Positions 10,502 to 22,091 of a stretch of 64,000 nt of DNA are shown here, piece by piece. Positions within the stretch are counted from its first letter, which is position 1; each line of letters opens with the position of its first letter. The translations under genes and the position numbers were made by a program. Source of the stretch: Tillandsia leiboldiana (lineage: Eukaryota; Streptophyta; Magnoliopsida; Poales; Bromeliaceae); contig JAQNDB010000494.1 of NCBI GenBank assembly GCA_029204045.2, forward strand, positions 1 through 64,000, read 5' to 3'. The notes under the pieces are model-generated. The model was not told where the DNA came from, did no database searches, and was given only the letters and a program-made list of their open reading frames with translations.

Positions 10502-10509
10502 TATAAATA
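10502..10509 (+). promoter_or_regulatory. TATA box of the B 5' LTR
   Basis: TATAAATA within CCTATAAATAGG, directly downstream of the GC-rich U3 arrays. It is repeated at 18754-18761 in the 3' LTR. Transcription would start about 30 bases downstream, near 10535 (inference). Confidence 0.8.
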
Positions 10510-12778
10510 GGCTGTTGGAGGGCCATTTGACCCTTTTCTGTAGAGTTTTTCACAGAGCAACCTTGAGGAAAAATATTCCTCTGCCTGAGATCTTCCTTGC
10601 TGAGCATTCCTGGGATTTTAGGAGCCCGTTTCTCGAGGTTGGTCATTTTCCGGCGCGGCGCGACACTCGTTCTTCGACGACCCGTTTCGTCTCTTCGCAG
10701 TGTTTAGGCTCCCCCGGCTCACCCCGGCCTCCGATTCGGGTGATTCTTGCGCCGTTGGACTCTCGGCAGGTAGGGCTTCATTTTTGATATTTTGAGTAGC
10801 CCCTAGTTTTCATGTGGATTTTGAGTTTCCCGAGCTTCTTTGTGACCCATTTTTTCCTCGCGGAGTTTTGGACAGCACCTGCTTGATTTGGCTATAACTT
10901 CGCGCTCAGGAGACGGATCGAGGCGATTCAAAAGGCATTTCTCATCTACATCTCGCGAGGAATCTCCTGGAATTTTCTCAGATTTTTCTGAATATTTTTC
11001 GAAGGTGGAAATCTCCTTTCTCTGTAACTTTTGGTACAGAAATTCTGCACAGTTTTGTTTGGGGTGTTCCCCTTGCCGAATTTGTATCTCAGCAAAGGAA
11101 GCTTGGTTTTGAACGTGCAGGTACTCGTTTCGACGGGTTCGTCGCAAGGAACGCGACGGTATTTTTCTTGGAATTTTCTGAGCACCCTTCGCAGGTGAAA
11201 ATCTGAGATCTTTAGATCGGTAATTGTGGGACAGATTTTGTGATGTTTGAAGGACTAAAATTATGTATGTTCTTCTTGGAGGTTTGGCACGGCATTGCGG
11301 TGAGTTTTGGTGCGAGCGCGGGTTTTCGCATTTGGGACAGGATTTTAGCGCTCGAGGTGGGTACCGTTGTTAACCTCTTACTTGGAATAACCCACTAGGC
11401 ATATTGGAGCTATTCCGGTGTAATGTTGCTATCACACTAGTAAAAATGAACATAGCATGCTTAATGAAAAGAAAAGGGCTCACGATTGATACTTGTATCT
11501 TTAGAGGACTAGACACTAATAAATGGTAATAACCGGCTAAATCCGTTTCATACTTAATGTTTATTGAAGGACTTATGCATGTGTCTAAATCAGCTTATGG
11601 TAGGTTAATATTTCGGATATTTTAACCAAGGCATAATGTAAGAATTGGAATACAAAAATTATCTTGCTTAGTAAAGGACTTTTGCATGTTTAAATGGTCA
11701 CCTAGTTAGGCCACCTTTTTCTGCTGAACTATCATGCTGGAATTGACTTAGGAGAAACCATGATTTCATTTTCTCCAGTTATCTTGACATAGGGGATGTC
11801 ATGCCCGGGTTAGGGCAGGGGCTGGGATAGAGTAGGCAGATACTGGGATTTCGGGACAGGCAGGCTGTGTAGGCAGGGTATTGCGGCGATCGCGGATTTT
11901 GGGCGATTGACCGGACAGTTGTTGTTGCATCAGATCGGGGAAGGGATTTGGGCTTTCTTTTTAGTGGATGGACCTGTTCCATTTAGATCAGTGTCATGAT
12001 CCAGTCTTGCGGACTTATTTTTCCTTGGACACTTATTACTCAGGCATTATGCTCGTGTGGGTCGCTCCCCTCGAGTGCCACTCCGGAGTGCGCGTTATAC
12101 AGACTTGAGTCTTTGAGACTCCTATCCCCTATCGGTGTTATGCGTAGGCTGGCATACCCGATTTGGCAGGCATCGCAGGCAGTACCAGTGTATACTAGGG
12201 TATAGATTGGTTTGGTCAGGCAGGCTTTGATATTCTGATGCATACATTTAGCTATCTTTTAGCTGGGCATGTAGAGGCATATTAGTGGTATTTTTATCAG
12301 TATCCATGCATAAAGTTTACCACATTATTCTTTTCGCCTCTGGTAGTCCTAGTGGGCAGGTACGAGTTGAGGTTTACCCACTAGGGGAGGCTACTGTTTT
12401 TATAGTAGTTCTCACCCCCACTCTTTTTCCCTCTTCTTTTTCCCCTTTGTTTTGTAGAGTCCTCTGCGGGAGTTGCGGGACCCTCTTCTCAGGACCGAGG
12501 TAAGAGGATCGTTGATTAGCTAGATGCTTCCCTGATCAAGAGTTCTGATAGTTTTTGATGTATCCCCGGTACACTCAGACTGTTGTACTTCCTTTTATTT
12601 TGGGTCTGGCTTCGGCCAGCTGGATGTATTTTATTTGGTGAGCTGGGAGAGACATTTGTATATTTTTGAGAGCTATGTTGTATTTTCTTTTCTGCTTTTA
12701 TCTGAGTTGTACTAGTTGTAGTTAGCTCTGTTATGCTCTTTTATTTTATCTATCTATCTGAGCAGGTTACCAGCGCTT

Positions 12779-12847
12779 CGTGTACACGGAAAATTCCGGG
12801 TGCACGACGGATCTGTAGATGAGCCTGGGTTCTGGTTTACACCCGGG
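12779..12847 (+). ncRNA. Two-hairpin structure at the 3' end of the B 5' LTR
   Basis: Hairpin 1 (12779-12806) has arms CGTGTACACGGAA and TTCCGGGTGCACG (one G-U, one mismatch). Hairpin 2 (12824-12847) has arms CCTGGGT and ACCCGGG (one G-U). Equivalent structures with different arm sequences lie between the same flanks (GCTTCG and CGGATCT) in A, C, D, K and L. This is a cis-acting RNA element candidate, not a separate gene. The 3' LTR copy of hairpin 1 is at 21031-21058. Confidence 0.65.
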
Positions 12848-12855
12848 GCGTGACA

Positions 12856-13148
12856 GATTAAGATGGTATCAGAGCTTAGGGATAGGTCAGTTGGGACTTA
12901 GGAAACCCTAGGGTTTTGGCAGACCCTAGGATGGCAGGGCGCGAGTGACGCGATATTTTGCGAAAGTCGGCAATTTATTATTAACTCTTCCTGTGAGTGG
13001 AGAGGGATTGGCATATCCTATTTCTGGTTGACTATTATGTTGGCTGCAGACAACATAAGGTTACAGAAATAGGGGGATGTCCATGACTTTCGCTGGATTG
13101 GGTCGAGAGTGCTTTTGTTTACTGACTCGTGGTTTCTTGTGTGGCAGG
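12856..13148 (+). other. Primer-binding site and leader of element B
   Basis: TGGTATCAGAGC (12864-12875) lies eight bases after the LTR end and matches the 3' end of plant initiator tRNA-Met. The leader runs to the gag ATG at 13149. Just before the ATG is TTGTGTGGCAG, an acceptor-like sequence also present before C gag; whether it is used for splicing is unknown. Confidence 0.85.
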
Positions 13149-16100
13149 ATGCCTCCTAGGCGGCAGATCCCTACTCGGGGTACTCCTACACCCCCGGAGG
13201 AGCCGGAGCAGTCCGGGCCTTCGGAGATTAGTGAGCTTAGGGCCATGGTGGCCCAGTTTGCGGAGAGCCACCGCCGTCAGGAGCAGAGGTTTGATCAGTT
13301 GCTTGCCCAGGTTAGGGCACCTCCCCCTACTACTGTAGAGGCCCCTATACCACCTGTTGTACCACCGGCTATTCCACCAATCCCTACGGCACCGTCGTCG
13401 AGCAGTGGGGCCCAGGGGATGTTCAGGCCGTTGACCCCGGCGGAGGAGCGGGAGTTTGCTGACAAGCTCTCACAGTTTTGCAAGCGAGGACCGCCTAGGT
13501 TCTCAGGGCGGAGCACACACCCGTGGGAGATAGGATTATGGCTGGCAGCAATGGAGAAGTTATTTCGGGACTTCTTCATTGACCATAGATACAGAGTGCA
13601 TATGGCAGTACACTGTCTAGAGGGGGATGCAGATGCCTGGTGGCGTCGGGTTGAGCCCTTGGAGTTTCAGATTACCCGGCAGCTGCCTTGGTCAGAGTTT
13701 CGACAGATGATCCTGGACACCTATTTCTCCACGAGCGTGAAGAAAAAGATTGAGGATGACTTGAAGAATCTACAGCAAGGTGATCGGGCTGTATGGGATT
13801 ATTTTCAGGAGTTCACGCAGTTGCTCAACTGCGTGCCCTATGTGGCCAGGGATGGGCCGCACCAGGTTGAGCTTTTTGAGACGGGTTTGCGCCCTGAGAT
13901 TTATACCTTGGTGCACGCCCAGAGGCTTCAGACCTTATCAGAGGCAGTGGATCACGCACAGTGGGTCGAGAGGGGAGACCACGTCGTTGCTAGGCGTGGG
14001 GGCGCGGTCGCTCAGAGTTCTGAGAGGAAGCGACCAGCGTCCGACGATGAGGGATAGGCCAGTTCCTGGAGGCCGCCCCGACCGCCACCGCCTCAGTCTT
14101 CGGGCCGTGGGCGATCGGAGCGGCGAGGGTCTGGGGGATCCCAGAGGCCCCCGCAGCATCAGCAGCAGCCCCAGCGACAGCAGCAGAGGTCGCAGTCCCG
14201 ACAGCAGGGGTCACAGCGGCAGAGGCAGCAGCAGCAGCAGTCGAGGCAGTCTCAGTCGGCGGTCAGGTGCATCTTTTGCAGGGGACAACACCCGTCGGAT
14301 ACTTGTGATCAGAGGTATGGCCGCTGTTATCGGTGTGGACAGTCTGGCCACATTCGAGCTACTTGCCCTTTCTCGACATCGCAGGCCCCTTCTTCAGCAT
14401 CAGCCCCTTCGACGCCTCAGCAGCGGCCTTATGCTTCAGCGAGCAGGGCTCCTTCTTCGCATCCTGCAGACTACAGACCCCCGGCACAGAGTGGGCGTGT
14501 TTACGCCGCCCAGGTAGAGGACTCCGCAGCAGCCGACCACGTGGTGGCAGGTATCACTTTACTTTTTGGGACTAGAGCTCGCACTTTATTTGATACCGGT
14601 GCATCACATTCTTTTATTAGTAGATCATTTGCATCATCCCATGGATTAGAGTTAGGCCGGTTGCCACATGCATTAGAGGTACGGATTCCTGAGCATACAT
14701 TGCATGTAGAGGAGTGTTGTTGGTTTTGCTCGGTACAACTTGAGTCTTGGGTTTTGCCAGCGGACCTTATGGTCCTTAGTCAGCTGCGAGATTTTGACAT
14801 TGTACTGGGGGTGGATTGGCTGGCCCACTATTTTGCGACGATTGACCGCGCCGCGAGGACTGTTACTTTTAGCGAGCCAGGCCAGGAGGTGTTCGTTTAC
14901 AGGGGGTGCCAGAGTGCTTTCTTTGCCTCTGTGGTTTCGACTTCTCGGGCGAGGCAGATGATGCGCAGTGGCTGCGTAGCCTTTTTGGCTTGTGTGGTAA
15001 AGGAGCCTACGGCGGCACCGGGACTCACGGATATCCCTATTGTCTATGAGTTCCCGGACGTGTTTCCACCGGAGTTGACTTGTATGCCGCCGGATAGGGA
15101 GGTTAAGTTTTTTATTGACGTAGTCCCAGGAACTGCGCCAATCTCTAAGGCTCCTTACCAGATGGCACCGGCTGAGTTGCGAGAGTTAAAGGCGCAACTT
15201 CAGGATTTAATGGATAAAGGTTTCGTGAGGCCAAGTGTATCGCCTTGGGGAGCGCCGGTGCTATTTGTGAAGAAGAAGGATGGTTCGCTTCGACTTTGTG
15301 TTGATTACCGCGAGCTGAATAAAGTGACCATTAAGAACAAGTACCCTTTGCCGCGCATTGATGATCTATTTGATCAGCTGCAAGGGTCTTGTGTCTTCTC
15401 CAAGATTGACTTACAGTCTGGTTACCACCAACTGAAGGTGAAGGTTGAGGATATCCCGAAGACGGCATTTAGGACGCGGTATGGGCATTATGAGTTCACT
15501 GTCATGCCTTTTGGATTGACAAATGCCCCTGCTTCTTTTATGGATTTAATGAACAGGATTTTTCGACCATACCTGGATCGGTTCGTCGTTGTTTTTATCG
15601 ATGACATCTTAGTTTATTCCCGGAGCGATGTGGAGCACGAGGAGCACTTGAGGATTGTACTGCAACTTCTGAGAGAAAGGAAGTTGTATGCCAAGTTATC
15701 TAAGTGTGATTTCTGGCTTCGGGAGGTTGTCTTTTTGGGCCACGTGATTTCAGCCGCTGGAGTGGCAGTAGACCCGGCGAAGATAGAGGCAGTCCGGGAT
15801 TGGCCCCGACCGACGACGGTATCAGAGGTCCGCAGTTTTATGGGCCTAGCCGGATATTACCGTCGGTTTGTGGAAGGTTTTGCGAAACATTCCACACCCC
15901 TCACTCGTCTGACGCGAAAAGGGATTAAGTTTGTTTGGAGTGAGGATTGCCAGAGGAGCTTTGAGGAATTAAAGAACAGATTGATGAGGGCTCCTATCCT
16001 TTCCCTCCATGTTATGGGGAAAGGATACGTGATTTATAGTGATGCATCGCACAGTGGACTCGGTTGCGTGCTGATGTAGGAGGGAAGGGTAATCGCTTAT

Positions 16101-17939
16101 GCCTCTCGGCAACTGAAGGATTATGAGAAAAATTACCCGACCCATGACCTAGAGCTGGCTGCGGTGATTTTCGCACTAAAGTTATGGCGCCACTACCTGT
16201 ATGGAGAGCACTGCGAGATTTACACCGACCACAAGAGCTTGAAATACCTGTTCACGCAGAAGGAGCTCAACTTGAGGCAACGCAGATGGTTGGAATTATT
16301 AAAGGACTATGATGTGGATATATTATACCATCCTGGCAAGGCCAACGTGGTTGCTGATGCCTTGAGCAGGAGAGCAGTGCAGAGCTTATCTTTGATGATC
16401 ACCGATCAGGCGCCACTACTTGAGCAGATGAGGCGGTTAGAGCTCGAGGTTGTATCCCCTGGGGTCTCTGCGCGACTTATGACTCTAGTCGTACAGCCCA
16501 CTCTGTTGGGCAGGATTCGGGAGAGACAGAGTGAGGACCCCCACTTGATGAGGATTCGAGAGCAGACTCAGACGGACTCGGCAGGGGATTTTTCAGTTGA
16601 TGCTTCGGGAGTACTGCGGTACAGGGACCGAGCTTGCGTGCCTATGGATACAGAGATTCGAGAGCAGATTTTGAGGGAGGCCCACTATACACCTTATACC
16701 ATCCATCCTGGTGGGACTAAGATGTATAGGGACCTCAAGGCACAGTTTTGGTGGAACGGGATGAAAAGAGACATTGGGAGATTTGTAGCACATTGCTTAA
16801 CTTGTCAGCAAGTAAAGGCTGAGCATCGTGTACCTGCTGGCAAGTTGCAGAGCCTCCCAATCCCTGAATGGAAATGGGAACATGTTACCATGGATTTTGT
16901 CACTGGGTTGCCGAGGGCACAGTCAGGAGCAGACGCGATCTGGGTAATCGTGGACAGACTCACCAAATCCGCTCACTTTTTACCGGTGCAGGTGACTTGG
17001 CCACTAGACCGACTAGCACAGCTGTATTTAGACGAGGTTGTGAGATTGCATGGTGTGCCTGCCTCCATTGTATCTGATCGAGATTCGAGGTTTGTTTCGC
17101 GCTTTTGGAGGAGTCTACAGGCCACTTTGGGGATGCAGCTCAGTTTCAGCACGGCATTCCACCCACAGACAGACGGACAGTCAGAGCGGACTATACAGAT
17201 TCTCGAGGACATGCTCCGGGCTTGCACGCTAGACTTTGGAGGAGGTTGGGTGCGACACTTATCCCTGGCAGAGTTTGCGTACAACAATAGCTTTCAGGCG
17301 AGCATACTGATGGCTCCGTTTGAAGCATTGTATGGACGCAAGTGTCGTTCCCCACTTTATTGGAGTGATGTGGGTGAAAGGCGAACCTTGGGGCCGGAGA
17401 TACTGCGAGAGGCAGAGGATAAAGTCAGAGTAATCAGGCAGCATCTTCAGACAGCTCAGAGCAGACAGAGGAGCTACGCCGATGTGCGGAGGCGAGACCT
17501 TGAGTTTGGGGTTGGAGATCATGTCTTTTTGAAGGTTTCGCCTTCAAAGGGTATCCGGAGATTTGGGATTCGTGGAAAACTGAGCCCTCGTTATATTGGA
17601 CCTTTTGAGGTATTGGAGCGCATAGGGCCAGTTGCCTACAGGCTTGCACTCCCCCCCAGGCTTGCTGGTGTTCACGATGTATTCCATGTATCGACCCTGA
17701 GGAAGTATGTTCATGATCCGTCACACATCATCGATTTCACCCCACTGGAGATTGCTGAGGATCTGAGCTTTGTTGAGCGGCCATCGAGGATCTTGGACCG
17801 CGAGGTTAGAGAGCTGCGCAGCCGGGCCATCCCTTATGTGAAGATCCTCTGGAGCGGTCGTGATGAGCGCGAGGCTACCTGGGAGCTAGAGTCAGCGATG
17901 TTGGATGCTTACCCCTATTTGTTCGAGGCCCCGGCTTGA
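13149..17939 (+). pseudogene. gag-pol: Gag-pol polyprotein of B, interrupted by two TAG codons
   Basis: One continuous frame of 1596 codons with no frameshift. It starts at MPPRRQIPTRG. The gag domain (about 110-285) has PRFSG and ADAWWRRVEP. A Gln-rich linker follows, then two zinc knuckles from residue 374 (CIFCRGQHPSDTC, CYRCGQSGHIRATC). Protease has DTGAS (D482). Reverse transcriptase has LCVDYRELNK and FIDD (Asp818/819). RNase H has D965 in YSDAS, then ELAAV, YTDHKS and ADALS. Integrase has HHCC and D1249, D1310, E1346 (DD35E). The GPY-type module (KLSPRYIGPFEV) and a degenerate chromodomain (ILDREVRELRSRAIPYVKI) end the protein. TAG at 14055-14057 (codon 303) and 16077-16079 (codon 977) replaces glutamine in related copies or the family consensus. 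It is called broken, though read-through cannot be excluded. Confidence 0.93.
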
Positions 17940-17973
17940 GGTATGGCTTTTGTTTCGAGGACGAAACTCTTTT

Positions 17974-17985
17974 AGTGGGGGAGGA
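17974..17985 (+). promoter_or_regulatory. Polypurine tract of element B
   Basis: AGTGGGGGAGGA, directly before the TGTAGTG of the 3' LTR. It is identical to the tract of element A. Confidence 0.93.
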
Positions 17986-20900
17986 TGTAGTGTTCTGGTT
18001 TTCCCCGTACAGTTTTTCCGTTGAATACACTGTGTAGAACACCTAGTGTTGGTGTGTCTGGCCCATGGTGCATCAAAGGGGTGCCACAGATGGACCCTGT
18101 GTGGTATTTTAGCTGATTTGGTCTTCGGCTGTGTTTGCTGAATTTTAGAGAAGGAACTGGGCCAAGCGGAGTTCGGATTTGGATTCAGCGCGGAAAAACG
18201 CTTGAAAACGACTATTTATTTGTCGAATTTGGAGTCCGGATGACCAAATGCGGGCTTCCGAAAGTTTCGGGGGATTTCCGGTGCATGGGGGTGCTCCGTG
18301 GATCGGACAGTGCCACGTGGCGGCCCATTATTGGGCGGCTCACGTCGCTCGGTCCACGGAGGAGGCGCGGCACCGGTGGACCGGGTGCACGACACGTGTC
18401 GCCCGGGGATTGGTGGGCTCAGCTGGGCGCGGTCCACGGGTGCGCTAGGCAGCGCCTCGGGGCGCGCGCCAGCGCAGGGGCACAGTGCGGCCGGTCGGCC
18501 GCACATGGCCCGCACTCGAGTGCGGGCCACGTGTCGGCCGACCAGGGGGCGGGTGCATGCACCGCCCCCAGCGGGTCTGCGCCACGCGGCGTGCGGCCGG
18601 TCGCCCCGCACAGCTGTTTGCTGTGCGGGGGACACGTGGCCGCACCGCAGGCATCCGGGCGGTCGGACGGACCCCCCGTCCGACCCCTTTTCGGATTCGG
18701 GCGCTCAAGTGAGGCGCCCGAATCCGATAAGCTTTGGGGGTGGGTTCTTTGCCTATAAATAGGCTGTTGGAGGGCCATTTGACCATTTTCTGTAGAGTTT
18801 TTCACAGAGCAACCTTGAGGAAAAATATTCCTCTACCTGAGACCTTCCTTGCTGAGCATTCCTGGGATTTTAGGAGCGCGTTTCTCGAGGTTGGTCATTT
18901 TCCGGCGCGGCGCGACACTCGTTCTTCGACGACTCGTTTCGTCTCTTCGCAGTGTTTAGGCTCCCCCGGCTCACCCCGGCCTCCGATTCGGGTGATTCTT
19001 GCGCCGTTGGACTCTCGGCAGGTAGGGCTTCATTTTTGATCTTTTGAGTAGCCCCTGGTTTTCATGTGGATTTTGAGTTTCCCGAGCTTCTTTGTGACCC
19101 ATTTTTTCCTCGCGGAGTTTTGGACAGCACCTGCTTGATTTGGCTATAACTTCGCGCTCAGGCGACGGATCGAGGCGATTCAAAAGGCATTTCTCATCTA
19201 CATCTCGCGAGGAATCTCCTGGAATTTTATAAGATTTTTCTAAATATTTTTCGAAGGTGGAAATCTCCTTTCTCTGTAACTTTTGGTACAGAAATTCTGC
19301 ACAGTTTTGTTTGGGGTGTTCCCGTTGCCGAATTTGTATCTCAGCAAAGGAAGCTCGGTTTTGAACGTGCAGGTACTCGTTTCGACGGGTTCGTCGCAAG
19401 GAACGCGACGGTATTTTTCTTGGAATTTTCTGAGCACCCTTCGCAGGTGAAAATCTGAGATCTTTAGATCGGTAATTGTGGGACAGATTTTGTGATGTTT
19501 GAAGGACTAAAATTATGTATGTTCTTCTTGGAGGTTTGGCACGGCATTGCGGTGAGTTTTGGTGCGAGCGCGGGTTTTCGCATTTGGGACAGGATTTTAG
19601 CGCTCGAGGTGGGTACCGTTGTTAACCTCTTACTTGGAATAACCCACTAGGCATATTGGAGCTATTCCGGTGTAATGTTGCTATCACACTAGTAAAAATG
19701 AACATAGCATGCTTAATGAAAAGAAAAGGGCTCACGATTGATACTTGTATCTTTAGAGGACTAGACACTAATAAATGGTAATAACCGGCTAAATCCGTTT
19801 CATACTTAATGTTTATTGAAGGACTTATGCATGTGTCTAAATCAGCTTATGGTAGGTTAATATTTCGGATATTTTAACCAAGGCATAATGTAAGAATCGG
19901 AATACAAAAATTATCTTGCTTAGTAAAGGACTTTTGCATGTTTAAATGGTCACCTAGTTAGGCCACCTTTTTCTGCTGAACTATCATGCTGGAATTGACT
20001 TAGGAGAAACCATGATTTCATTTTCTCCAGTTATCTTGACATAGGGGATGTCATGCCCGGGTTAGGGCAGGGGCTGGGATAGAGTAGGCAGATACTGGGA
20101 TTTCGGGACAGGCAGGCTGTGTAGGCAGGGTATTGCGGCGATCGCGGATTTTGGGCGATTGACCGGACAGTTGTTGTTGCATCAGATTGGGGAAGGGATT
20201 TGGGCTTTCTTTTTAGTGGATGGACCTGTTCCATTTAGATCAGTGTCATGATCCAGTCTTGCGGACTTATTTTTCCTTGGACACTTATTACTCAGGCATT
20301 ATGCTCGTGTGGGTCGCTCCCCTCGAGTGCCACTCCGGAGTGCGCGTTATACAGACTTGAGTCTTTGAGACTCCTATCCCCTATCGGTGTTATGCGTAGG
20401 CTGGCATACCCGATTTGGCAGGCATCGCAGGCAGTACCAGTGTATACTGGGGTATAGATTGGTTTGGTCAGGCAGGCTTTGATATTCTGATGCATACATT
20501 TAGCTATCTTTTAGCTGGGCATGTAGAGGCATATTAGTGGTATTTTTATCAGTATCCATGCATAAAGTTTACCACATTATTCTTTTCGCCTCTGGTAGTC
20601 CTAGTGGGCAGGTACGAGTTGAGGTTTACCCACTAGGGGAGGCTACTGTTTTTATAGTAGTTCTCACCCCCACTCTTTTTCCCTCTTCTTTTTCCCCTTT
20701 GTTTTGTAGAGTCCTCTGCGGGAGTTGCGGGACCCTCTTCTCAGGACCGAGGTAAGAGGATCGTTGATTAGCTAGATGCTTCCCTGATCAAGAGTTCTGA
20801 TAGTTTTTGATGTATCCCCGGTACACTCAGACTGTTGTACTTCCTTTTATTTTGGGTCTGGCTTCGACCAGCTGGATGTATTTTATTTGGTGAGCTGGGA

Positions 20901-21107
20901 GAGACATTTGTATATTTTTGAGAGCTATGTTGTATTTTCTTTTCTGCTTTTATCTTTGTTGTACTAGTTGTAGTTAGCTCTGTTATGCTCTTTTATTTTA
21001 TCTATCTATCTGAGCAGGTTACCAGCGCTTCGTGTACACGGAAAATTCCGGGTGCACGGCGGATCTATAGATGAGCCTGGGTTCTGGTTTACACCCGGGG
21101 CGTGACA
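17986..21107 (+). repeat. 3' LTR of element B (3122 bp)
   Basis: Same length and ends as 9734-12855. Scattered differences are seen (for example 18304 and 18390), mostly transitions. TATA box at 18754-18761, terminal hairpin 1 at 21031-21058. It is followed by the duplication CCATG. Confidence 0.95.
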
Positions 21108-21312
21108 CCATGACCCTTCACCAAAGGTATGTCTCGACTGCACAATTCCTTAGCTTCACGAGCAAGAATTGCATCGGTTGCTTCTGATAGCTCAAATCCT
21201 TGTCCAACTCCAAGGAAGCAGAAACCAAAACATGTGGGGGATCAAATACACCTCTTTCTGCCAGGTAAATAAACGCGGTCCCAACTCCCCGCATAACCTC
21301 AAATCTACAAAT
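21108..21312 (-). pseudogene. Gypsy element E: degenerate integrase C-terminal fragment
   Basis: On the minus strand one frame reads LELDKDLSYQKQPMQFLLVK, resembling the chromovirus tail (LEIxEDLSYEExPVxILDRxVK) that follows the GPY module. It contains a stop and frame slips. The reading continues beyond B at 9733. Its upstream part is cut off by the copia LTR block starting at 21313. Confidence 0.65.
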
Positions 21313-22091
21313 TGTTGGGTCGTAAATAATACGGATCTAAATAGGGGAAGAAACACCTAGAGGGGGGTGAATAGGTGTAAACGTATAAACACTCAAAAAT
21401 CGTTGCGATGAAAAACCCAATGCGGAAATGAAAATAACTCGCAAGATTTTTACGTGGAAAACTCCATCACCGGAGTAAAAAACCACGGGACCGATAACAC
21501 GGCAGAAATCCACTAGAATTAAAACACGTACAAGGTGATTTACCGTACACACTTACGACTCAACCTTTTCCATACGCTCCTAGAGGATCTTCTCCGCTCG
21601 CTCCAGACGCTTCTCGAATCCACGATCTGCGCCCAACGCCGAATCTACGGCGTCCAACGTCGAATCCACGACGTCCGACCGAATCCACGGTCTTCACCCA
21701 ATAGCACCCTTCGAATCCACGAACGTGCCTCGCTCCGAATCCACGAGAGCGATTGAACCTTGAATCCACAAGGACACGCGAATCCACGCGCCGATTTTGG
21801 GGTAATCGTTGTTTTTGGGTGGTGATGATCCGCCGAATACTTAGATCAAAGATAGATCGGAAATACCATCTAAGTATTCATTAGTTTGATTCAACTCAAG
21901 ATGTGAGTATGAAAACCTAGAATCAAACTAATCAATATAGATGAAGAAACATAGAGTATTCTCTAATGATTTCCTTTCTTCTCTATATGTGGATCTATAG
22001 CCGTATAAGATGATATATGAAAATGACGGCTATGTGGATTGACCCTAGAAAGAAAGACATGGGGTCTATTTATAGGTTAGAAACCCAATTA
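21313..22091 (-). repeat. Copia LTR block H: R/U5 part nearly identical to the F LTRs
   Basis: Begins TGTTGGGTCGTAAATAATAC at 21313 and follows the F LTRs (23513 and 33079 onward) almost base for base. It runs through the TATA box (minus-strand TATAAATA near 22069-22078) to 22091, where identity stops. There is no primer-binding site on its left, so it is a 3' LTR end, a solo LTR or a fragment. The left flank is CAAAT. Confidence 0.85.

Larger units (their letters stand above)
9734..12855 (+). repeat. 5' LTR of element B (3122 bp)
   Basis: TGTAGTGTTCTGG...GGGGCGTGACA. U3 carries G-boxes and five GC-rich inverted repeats (10233-10473), then TATAAATA at 10502-10509. The 3' end holds two hairpins (12779-12806 and 12824-12847) before the terminal CA. 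Apparent ORFs in the GC-rich part lie in repeat DNA and are not genes. Confidence 0.95.
9734..21107 (+). mobile_element. Element B: complete Ty3/gypsy chromovirus (probably Tekay/Del-like)
   Basis: An 11,374-bp element bounded by the duplication CCATG (9729-9733 and 21108-21112), with two LTRs of exactly 3122 bp, a tRNA-Met primer site, one gag-pol frame and a polypurine tract. The LTRs differ at a few dozen scattered positions by eye (roughly 1 percent), so B appears older than A. Domain order PR-RT-RH-IN plus a degenerate chromodomain makes it a chromovirus. The long LTRs and Met primer site fit the Tekay/Del clade, which is an inference. B inserted into the pol end of element E. Confidence 0.95.

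Noticed and set aside
14055..14057. Programmed stop-codon read-through between gag and pol
   Set aside because: The stop is not at the gag/pol boundary and is absent from C. The following bases (GCCAGT) do not fit the CARYYA motif. Mutation is simpler.
14541..16079. Treating the pol part of B as a separate ORF with its own start
   Set aside because: It is in the same frame as gag at 13149 with only TAG codons between. The apparent start is an internal valine codon of the gag-pol frame.
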